A stretch of 36,926 bases of DNA from JAYZAP01 sp964645285 (GTDB lineage Bacteria > Pseudomonadota > Alphaproteobacteria > JAAXGF01): the NCBI GenBank assembly GCA_964645285.1, contig CAZYDR010000029.1, positions 1 to 36,926 on the forward strand, in the 5' to 3' direction. This document shows, in pieces, positions 31,024 through 36,926 of the stretch. The notes beneath the pieces are model-generated. The model was not told the DNA's origin, ran no database searches, and saw nothing but the letters and a program-made list of their open reading frames with translations. Position 1 is the first letter of the stretch. Each line of letters begins with the position of its first letter. A program made the position numbers and the translations under genes.

Positions 31024-32367
31024 ATGACTTTCACCGTGGCAATCGTGGGCCGGCCCAATGTGGGCAAGTCCACGCTGTACAATCGCTTTGTCGGCGACCG
31101 CCATGCCCTGGTCGATGACTTGCCCGGTGTTACCCGCGACCGGCGCGAGGGGGATGGATCACTGGGGCCTTTGCGTTTCAAGGTCATTGATACAGCCGGC
31201 CTCACGGAGTCGGCGCCAGATAGTCTTGAGCAGCGCATGCAGGAACAAACTGCCCTGGCCGCGGATTCCGCCGACGTCACTTTGTTGGTAGTCGATGGGC
31301 GCACCGGCATCACTCCAGACGACAGGCATTTCGCCCGTGAACTGCGACGTCACGGCGGCGCCGTCGTGGTTATCGTCAACAAGTGCGAGGGCCGTGCCGG
31401 CGACTCTGGCTTCTACGATGCCCATTCCCTGGGCATGGGCGAGCCAATTGCGATCTCGGCGGAACATGGCGAGGGTTTGAGCGAACTTTACGACGCCATA
31501 GCGGCCTTTAAGCCCAGCGAATTGGATGGCGAAGACGACGACAGCGACAAACCGCTGCAACTTGCCATCGTCGGCCGCCCCAACGCCGGCAAATCCACAT
31601 TGCTCAACCGCCTGGTGGGCGAAGAGCGCACGATTACCGGGCCCGAACCCGGCATTACCCGTGACGCCATCGCCGTGGCGTGGAACTACAAGGGCCGAGC
31701 GGTCAATCTGGTAGACACGGCGGGAATGCGCCGCCGCTCCAAGGTTGTTCAGCGCCTTGAGAAGCTGTCCGTCGATGACAGCCTGCGGGTTATTCGCTTG
31801 GCTGAGGTGGTAGTTCTGATGGTCGATGCGGAGATGGCGCTGGAGCGTCAGGACCTGATCATCGCCAAGCTGGTCGCTGATGAAGGCCGCGCCCTGGTCA
31901 TCGCGGTGAATAAGTGGGATCTGGTCGGTGACCGTAGCGCCGCCCGTGAAGAACTAATCTATCGGCTTGAGAAATCTCTGCCCCAGATCAAGGGCGTTCC
32001 CGTGATCGCCATTTCCGCTCTCCGTGGCGACGGCGTCGACAAGCTTATGCCGGCGGTATTCAAGACGCACAGGCTATGGAATGAGCGGATTGCCACGGGC
32101 CGGCTCAATCGTTGGTTCGATGACGTGGTCACCGCCCATCCACCGCCCATGTCCCAGGGTCGCAGGATCAAGCTGCGCTACATTACCCAGGTCAAGGCGC
32201 GGCCGCCGACCTTCGCAATTTTCGTCAGTAAACCCAACGCCTTGCCGGATGCCTATCAGCGTTATCTGGTTAACCAGTTGCGCGAGACATTCAAGTTGGT
32301 GGGCGTGCCCATCCGCCTGCTTCTGCGCGCCGGTAAAAACCCCTACGCACCGGGTGATAAGCGCTAG
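31024..32367 (+). CDS. der: Ribosome-assembly GTPase Der (EngA)
   Basis: 447 residues with two tandem GTPase domains and a C-terminal KH-like domain. Domain 1 has GRPNVGKST, DTAGLTES and NKCEG; domain 2 has GRPNAGKST, DTAGMRRRS and NKWD; the C-terminus contains RIKLRYITQVKARPPTF. Domain 1 has NKCEG instead of the textbook NKxD, a variant I recall from alphaproteobacterial Der. Acts in 50S ribosomal subunit maturation. It ends convergent with the SDR gene and shares a single CTAG (32364-32367) as the stop codon for both strands. Confidence 0.97.
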   Translation: MTFTVAIVGRPNVGKSTLYNRFVGDRHALVDDLPGVTRDRREGDGSLGPLRFKVIDTAGLTESAPDSLEQRMQEQTALAADSADVTLLVVDGRTGITPDDRHFARELRRHGGAVVVIVNKCEGRAGDSGFYDAHSLGMGEPIAISAEHGEGLSELYDAIAAFKPSELDGEDDDSDKPLQLAIVGRPNAGKSTLLNRLVGEERTITGPEPGITRDAIAVAWNYKGRAVNLVDTAGMRRRSKVVQRLEKLSVDDSLRVIRLAEVVVLMVDAEMALERQDLIIAKLVADEGRALVIAVNKWDLVGDRSAAREELIYRLEKSLPQIKGVPVIAISALRGDGVDKLMPAVFKTHRLWNERIATGRLNRWFDDVVTAHPPPMSQGRRIKLRYITQVKARPPTFAIFVSKPNALPDAYQRYLVNQLRETFKLVGVPIRLLLRAGKNPYAPGDKR

Positions 32368-33074
32368 TAGGTCCTGACGACTTCGCCGTTCTTCTGGCAG
32401 TCGGGCGACGCTAAATCGACGAATGTGCCGGCGATGTCATCCGGGTGGGGCAGGGTCATGGAGTCTTCGCCGGGCATGGCCTCGGCGCGCATGCGGGTTC
32501 GGACGCTGCCGGGATCGAGCAGATTGACCCGCAGATTGGTCTTGGTAACCTCGGCGGCATAAATACGAACCATGGACTCAAGAGCCGCCTTGCTGGTCGA
32601 ATAGGCGCCCCAATAGGGAATCGTCATGGTCGCCGCCCCGGAGCTGACGAAGATGGCGCGGCCCGCATCGGAAGCACGTAGAAGAGCATCGAAGCAGCGG
32701 ATCAGGCGCCAGTTTGCGGTGACGTTGACCGCCATGACCCGCTCCCATTCGTCGGGCGGGAAATGGCCGGTGGGGCGCAAGCCGCCGAGAATTCCCGCGT
32801 TGCCGACCAGGATATCGAGGCGCCCGTGGCGCTCGGCAATCACCCCGCCGAGGCGGTCGATTGCCGGATAATCCACCATGTCGAGGGGCACTAGCGTCGC
32901 CGGCTTGTCACCCTCGGCGCGGATCGCGTCATCGACTTCCTCGAGACCGCCCACCGTGCGCGCCACCAGTACGACCTCGGCGCCTTCACGGGCAAACCGT
33001 TTTGCCACGGCGGCGCCGATGCCCCGTGAAGCGCCGGTAATGACCGCGATGCGGCCTTCAAGCCGGCCCGTCAT
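32364..33074 (-). CDS. Short-chain dehydrogenase/reductase (SDR)
   Basis: 236 residues from the ATG overlapping the purF stop. Classical SDR: TGASRGIGAAVA nucleotide-binding site, NAGILGG, catalytic Ser in VSSGAATM, Tyr and Lys in YSTSKAA. The function is not assigned; it consistently follows purF in alphaproteobacteria as I recall, without being a purine enzyme. It starts inside the purF stop, so the two are translationally coupled, while its far end abuts the convergent der gene. Confidence 0.93.
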   Translation of the reverse strand: MTGRLEGRIAVITGASRGIGAAVAKRFAREGAEVVLVARTVGGLEEVDDAIRAEGDKPATLVPLDMVDYPAIDRLGGVIAERHGRLDILVGNAGILGGLRPTGHFPPDEWERVMAVNVTANWRLIRCFDALLRASDAGRAIFVSSGAATMTIPYWGAYSTSKAALESMVRIYAAEVTKTNLRVNLLDPGSVRTRMRAEAMPGEDSMTLPHPDDIAGTFVDLASPDCQKNGEVVRTY

Positions 33075-34525
33075 CAATCGGTCTCCGACAACAGGGAGAA
33101 CTGGCGCTGGTCACCGCCGCCTTCATGATCGACCAACTCAATGGGATATTCACCGGAGAAGCAGGCGTCGCAATATTGCGGGCTCGGGTTGTAGCGTGCG
33201 TCTTCGCCGACCGCGCGGTAGAGCCCGTCGATGGAGACGAACGCCAAGCTGTCGACACCGATATGCTTGGCCATGGCGTCGATGTCCATGGTCGCCGCCA
33301 TCAGTTTGTTCCGGCTTGGGGTATCGACGCCGTAGAAGCACGAATGGGTGGTCGGTGGGCTGGCGATACGCATATGCACCTTGGTGGCGCCGGCGGCGCG
33401 CACCATCTCGACGATTTTTACCGACGTGGTGCCGCGCACGATGCTGTCGTCGACCAGAACTACCCGCTTACCCTTGATGCCGGCGGCGTTGGCATTGTGC
33501 TTGAGCTTTACGCCCAGGTGGCGGATCTGGTCGGTGGGTTCGATAAACGTGCGGCCCACATAGTGGTTGCGGATAATGCCAAGTTCGAAGGTCTGACCGG
33601 CCTGGTCGGCATAACCGATAGCCGCGGGCACGCCGGAGTCGGGCACCGGCACCACCACATCGGCATCGATCATTGATTCATTCGCCAGCTCGGCGCCAAT
33701 ACGCTTGCGCGTTTCGTATATACTTTGGCCTTCGACCCGGCTGTCCGGGCGGGCGAAATAGACGTGTTCGAAGATGCAGAACCGCTGGCGCACGGGCGGG
33801 AACGGCTTGATGCTTTCGATCCCGCGATCAGTGATCACCACTACCTCGCCAGACTCGATGTCGCGGACAAACTCGGCGCCAAGAATGTCGAGGGCGCAGG
33901 ATTCCGATGTCAGAACCGGTGCGCCTTCCATATCACCAAGGATCAACGGCCGTACGCCCATGGGGTCGCGAACGCCGATCAGGGCGTCGTCGGTCATGGC
34001 GACTACGGAATAGGCGCCCTTGATCTGGTTCAGGGCGTCGACCAGACGGTCGATGACCGCAGTCAGTTCGCTGGTGGCGATGAGGTGGACGATGACTTCC
34101 GTATCGCTGGTCGACTGGAACAGGCAACCGCGCTGGACAAGCTGGCTGCGCACCGCAATGGCGTTGGTCAGGTTTCCATTGTGGGCGATAGCCAGGCCGC
34201 CGAAGGCAAGTTCGGCGAACAGCGGCTGGACGTTGCGCAACACGGTCTCGCCGCTGGTGGCATAGCGGTTGTGGCCGATTGCCGCGTGACCGCGTAGGCG
34301 GCTGATGACCGACGCGGAACTGAAGTTGTCGCCGACCAGGCCAAGATCCCGGTGACTGTGGAACTGTTCGCCATCATAGGAAACGATGCCCGCTGATTCC
34401 TGGCCCCGGTGCTGCAGGGCATGAAGTCCCAGCGCCGTGTGAGCCGCCGAGTCCACGTGGCCGAATATGCCGAACACACCGCATTCTTCGTGAAACTTGT
34501 CGTCGCCTTGGCGGAGCACGGTCAT
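33074..34525 (-). CDS. purF: Amidophosphoribosyltransferase
   Basis: 484 residues from the ATG at 34525 (AAGGAA upstream); the frame is open to 34606, but that overlaps cvpA and is not protein-like. First committed step of purine synthesis: PRPP plus glutamine gives phosphoribosylamine. The nucleophile Cys follows a 14-residue leader (HEECGVFG), as in the processed Bacillus-type enzyme. PRPP loop is VVLVDDSIVRGTT. Candidate [4Fe-4S] ligands are FCIFEHVYFARPDS, HSCFYG and CDACFSG, which match the Bacillus-type cluster Cys positions. Confidence 0.97.
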   Translation of the reverse strand: MTVLRQGDDKFHEECGVFGIFGHVDSAAHTALGLHALQHRGQESAGIVSYDGEQFHSHRDLGLVGDNFSSASVISRLRGHAAIGHNRYATSGETVLRNVQPLFAELAFGGLAIAHNGNLTNAIAVRSQLVQRGCLFQSTSDTEVIVHLIATSELTAVIDRLVDALNQIKGAYSVVAMTDDALIGVRDPMGVRPLILGDMEGAPVLTSESCALDILGAEFVRDIESGEVVVITDRGIESIKPFPPVRQRFCIFEHVYFARPDSRVEGQSIYETRKRIGAELANESMIDADVVVPVPDSGVPAAIGYADQAGQTFELGIIRNHYVGRTFIEPTDQIRHLGVKLKHNANAAGIKGKRVVLVDDSIVRGTTSVKIVEMVRAAGATKVHMRIASPPTTHSCFYGVDTPSRNKLMAATMDIDAMAKHIGVDSLAFVSIDGLYRAVGEDARYNPSPQYCDACFSGEYPIELVDHEGGGDQRQFSLLSETD

Positions 34526-34541
34526 TCTCGATTCCTTGGCG

Positions 34542-35222
34542 TCACTGGTTCGATTCAATGAGACGGTCCATATCGGTCCGCTCGGCGTTACTGTAGCCAT
34601 CGGCACCTTCGGCGCCGGCTACGGGCGGCGCGTTCGTGAGGACGTCGTACGCGTCCTTCTTCTCCATTACGTCGGCGAAGATGGCCTTCGTGTTCTTAAT
34701 GGATTCTATTATCTCTTCGCGCTCCTCTTCGGGTACCGCCATGATCAGCCAGCCGGTGCCGACCTCAATCAGGGGCAGGGCGCGGGCTTCGTGAACCGTG
34801 ATCGGCTGCTCTTCCGGCGGTACAAATTTCACCATGACCAAATAGGCGATACAGATGATCAGGGCGCCCCGGGCGAGACCGAAGAGAAAACCGAGAGAGC
34901 TGTCCAGGGTGTCCAGGCTGCTCATCTTGACGCGCCGCGAAATGGCACCGTTGACCAACGACATGACCACCATGGTGACGACGAACAGCCCGACGATGGT
35001 AACCGGTTTGGCGACCATGGGCACGGTGATCAACATGAGAGTGTAAGGTAAAACGTACTCGAAGCCGTAATAGGCCGCCGCTACCGCCACTACCCAGCCG
35101 CCAATCGCCAGCACCTCACGCACGGCGCCGCGAAAAAAGGCGAGAATTCCCGAAAGCACCAGGATGACGGTAAACGTCAGGTCCGCGCCGTTTATTGGAA
35201 AGCTGCTGAAGTCAAACGACAC
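34542..35222 (-). CDS. cvpA: CvpA family membrane protein
   Basis: 226 residues from a GTG at 35222. Four hydrophobic helices fill the first 135 residues (around 16-30, 40-60, 62-92 and 108-132), with FFRGAVREVLAIGGWV and LDSSLGFLFGLARGALI as the CvpA signatures. The C-terminal 90 residues are charged and cytoplasmic. Its order, radA-cvpA-purF, is conserved among alphaproteobacteria. CvpA is linked to colicin V production and envelope homeostasis in E. coli; its direct role is unclear. Confidence 0.93.
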   Translation of the reverse strand: MSFDFSSFPINGADLTFTVILVLSGILAFFRGAVREVLAIGGWVVAVAAAYYGFEYVLPYTLMLITVPMVAKPVTIVGLFVVTMVVMSLVNGAISRRVKMSSLDTLDSSLGFLFGLARGALIICIAYLVMVKFVPPEEQPITVHEARALPLIEVGTGWLIMAVPEEEREEIIESIKNTKAIFADVMEKKDAYDVLTNAPPVAGAEGADGYSNAERTDMDRLIESNQ

Positions 35223-35236
35223 GTGGCTTGCGCCCC

Positions 35237-36616
35237 TTACGCCGGTGCATCGAACAGGGCGACGAGATCGGTCAGCTGTCCGATTTCCCGGACTGCCAGC
35301 GGCGCGGTTCGACTGTCGTCGTCAGTTTCGGACCGTTTGCGCCGCGGTATGATGGCGTGGGTGAACCCCAGTTTAGCGGCCTCCTTAAGCCGGGCGTCGA
35401 TTTGACTGACCTGCCGGACTTCGCCGGACAGGCCGATTTCACCGAACACCACCGTGTTGGCGGGCACCGGATCGCCGGTCTGTGATGAGACCAGCGCCGC
35501 CGCGAACGCCAGATCCGCTGCCGGCTCGGCAATACGCAACCCGCCGGCGACGTTCAAGTAGACGTCATTGCCGCCCAGGGCAAGACCGCAGCGGGCGTCG
35601 AGCACCGCCATGATCATGGCCAGGCGACCGGAATCCCAGCCGACCACGGCGCGGCGCGGTGTGGCTAGGGGCGACGGTGTGACCAGGGCCTGAATTTCCA
35701 CCAGCACCGGGCGGCTGCCTTCGATGCCGGCGAATACGGCGGCGCCGCTAATGTCTCGGTCGTGTTCCGAGAGAAACAGCGCTGACGGATTGGCGACCTC
35801 ATGGAGGCCGCCGTCGGTCATTTCGAAGACACCGATTTCGTCGGTGGCGCCATAGCGGTTCTTGACGGCCCGCAGGATGCGGAACTGATGGCTGCGCTCG
35901 CCCTCGAAATAGAGTACCGTATCGACCATGTGCTCGAGCACCCGGGGGCCGGCGATCTGGCCTTCCTTGGTAACATGACCGACCAGGATCATGACAGAGC
36001 CCCGGCGCTTGGCGAAGCGAATCAGCTCCTGGGCGCTGCTGCGCACCTGGGCAACGCTGCCGGGGGCCGAATTCAGGGTGTCGACAAACATGGTCTGGAT
36101 CGAATCGATAATCACCACGTCGGGGCGGTCAGGGGAATCGATGCTGGTTAGCACGTCGCGAACGCTGGTCGCCGAGGCCAGTTGAACTGGCGCGTCGGCC
36201 AGGCCAAGCCGGTTGGCGCGAAGCCGCACCTGACCGGTGGCTTCCTCGCCGGACACATAAAGGCAGGAGCCGCCGCCGCGCGCCAAGGATGCCGCCGCCT
36301 GGAGCAGGATGGTCGACTTGCCGATGCCCGGATCGCCGGCCACCAGCACTGCCGAGCCACCGACTAGGCCACCACCCAACACACGGTCGAGCTCGTTGAT
36401 GCCGGAGGGCCGGCGCGGTGCTTCAGCCTCGCCGCCCTGGAGGGGCACCAGCTCGATCTTGCGCCCGGCGTCCTGGCCCAGACCCCTGGGCGCCGACTCC
36501 CGCGACAATTCCTCGACAACGCTGTTCCAGCCGCCGCAGGATTCACAGCGCCCGGCCCACTTGCCGTGGGTGGCGCCGCATTCCTGGCAGACATAGCGCT
36601 GAGCGGGCACGGCCAC
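35237..36616 (-). CDS. radA: DNA repair protein RadA (Sms)
   Basis: 459 residues from a GTG at 36616. N-terminal zinc finger with Cys 10, 13, 24 and 27 (CQECGATHGKWAGRCESC), then the RecA-like core with Walker A GDPGIGKST (94-102), Walker B VVIIDSIQTM and the RadA-specific KNRYG motif (KNRFG in most), then the C-terminal Lon-like domain. Acts in recombination-fork branch migration and repair. It ends 14 bases before the cvpA start, making a likely operon with purF and the SDR. Confidence 0.97.
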   Translation of the reverse strand: MAVPAQRYVCQECGATHGKWAGRCESCGGWNSVVEELSRESAPRGLGQDAGRKIELVPLQGGEAEAPRRPSGINELDRVLGGGLVGGSAVLVAGDPGIGKSTILLQAAASLARGGGSCLYVSGEEATGQVRLRANRLGLADAPVQLASATSVRDVLTSIDSPDRPDVVIIDSIQTMFVDTLNSAPGSVAQVRSSAQELIRFAKRRGSVMILVGHVTKEGQIAGPRVLEHMVDTVLYFEGERSHQFRILRAVKNRYGATDEIGVFEMTDGGLHEVANPSALFLSEHDRDISGAAVFAGIEGSRPVLVEIQALVTPSPLATPRRAVVGWDSGRLAMIMAVLDARCGLALGGNDVYLNVAGGLRIAEPAADLAFAAALVSSQTGDPVPANTVVFGEIGLSGEVRQVSQIDARLKEAAKLGFTHAIIPRRKRSETDDDSRTAPLAVREIGQLTDLVALFDAPA

Positions 36617-36926
36617 TTAAGCAGCGCCTTGACCGAATGGCTTCCACAGCAAAATCAACTTTGGCAGCACCGTCAGCGCCGCCAGTAGGGCGATGAACAT
36701 TGCCGAGGCGATCAATACACCAAAATAGATCGTCGGAATGAAATTGGATAACACCAATATAGAGAAGCCGAAGATGATGGTCATGGTCGTGTAGAACACC
36801 GCCTTGCCGATGCTGGAATGGCAAATATGCAGGGTCTGCAAATAATCGTGAGTGATCGCGTACTCTTCTCGGAAGCGGTAGATGTAGTGAATTCCATTGT
36901 CGACGGCGATACCGATGGTGATGGCG
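36617..36926 (-). CDS. RND/MMPL-type exporter, C-terminal fragment
   Basis: The frame is open to the window edge on the minus strand and ends at 36617. About 103 residues are seen: the opening ITIGIAVDNGIHYIYRFREE is the typical post-TM motif of the sterol/hopanoid or lipid RND exporters, followed by TTMTIIFGFSILVLS and a final helix FIALLAALTVLPKLIL. It belongs to the MMPL/RND superfamily (possibly HpnN-like), but substrate cannot be assigned from this fragment. The stop is directly adjacent to the radA start codon. Confidence 0.8.
   Translation of the reverse strand, partial: AITIGIAVDNGIHYIYRFREEYAITHDYLQTLHICHSSIGKAVFYTTMTIIFGFSILVLSNFIPTIYFGVLIASAMFIALLAALTVLPKLILLWKPFGQGAA

Noticed and set aside
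1..36926. CRISPR arrays, insertion sequences, prophage, tRNA or rRNA genes
   Set aside because: No regularly spaced repeats, transposase/integrase-like frames, tRNA-like cloverleaves or rRNA-like sequence were seen.

Overview
The window is about 37 kb of GC-rich, densely packed bacterial DNA. Gene content and order point to an alphaproteobacterium, most likely Rhodospirillales-like: radA, cvpA, purF and a short-chain dehydrogenase on one strand, and a YfgM-like protein, bamB and der on the other. Taxonomy is inferred only from gene order and family knowledge. A run of 10 N at 21811-21820 marks a draft or metagenomic assembly. Both ends cut through genes: the start of a polyamine-type ABC ATPase at the left, and the end of an RND/MMPL-type exporter at the right.

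Region 1 (1-10.3 kb) is amine and 2-oxoacid metabolism. A PotA-like ATPase and a putrescine/omega-amino-acid type class III aminotransferase lie on the minus strand. Divergent from them is a four-gene plus-strand operon: a GltD-like flavoprotein with a C-terminal ferredoxin domain (KorC-like), a second FAD oxidoreductase, a fused gamma-alpha subunit (KorA-like) and a TPP-binding beta subunit (KorB-like) of a 2-oxoacid:acceptor oxidoreductase. Set, sizes and domains match the 2-oxoglutarate:NADP+ oxidoreductase KorABC of Azoarcus evansii, plus one extra flavoprotein. A second class III aminotransferase converges on it, followed by a phytanoyl-CoA dioxygenase-like protein.

Region 2 (10.3-18 kb) holds an M24/creatinase-like protein, a fumarylacetoacetate hydrolase family protein, several poorly characterised proteins and a thiamine operon (thiE-thiD-tenA) behind a clear TPP riboswitch, ending against an EamA-type transporter gene broken by one stop codon.

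Region 3 (18.4-27.1 kb) is the most interesting part. Ten tightly packed, often overlapping plus-strand genes form a corrinoid/tetrahydrofolate methyl-transfer module: a corrinoid protein, a DUF1638 protein, a small Virulence_fact-family protein, MetF, a MetV-type Fe-S/zinc subunit, a second MetF, a methyl-THF:corrinoid methyltransferase, a RACo-type reductive activator, a BtpA/SgcQ-like TIM barrel and a PfkB kinase. A GlxA/GbdR-type regulator follows on the other strand. The logic is methyl group -> corrinoid protein -> THF -> methylene-THF, with reactivation of oxidised corrinoid by the ferredoxin/ASKHA protein. The enzyme that loads the methyl group from its substrate is not in the window, so the substrate is unknown.

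Region 4 (28.3-36.9 kb) is housekeeping: a thioredoxin-like gene interrupted by a stop, YfgM-like, bamB and der on plus; the SDR, purF, cvpA, radA and the exporter fragment on minus.

Two window-wide oddities stand out. Four otherwise intact reading frames (dioxygenase, a 50-codon ORF, EamA transporter, thioredoxin-like) each carry one in-frame stop that a single C-to-T or G-to-A change could explain. Convergent genes end almost on top of each other; two pairs share one CTAG as the stop on both strands.
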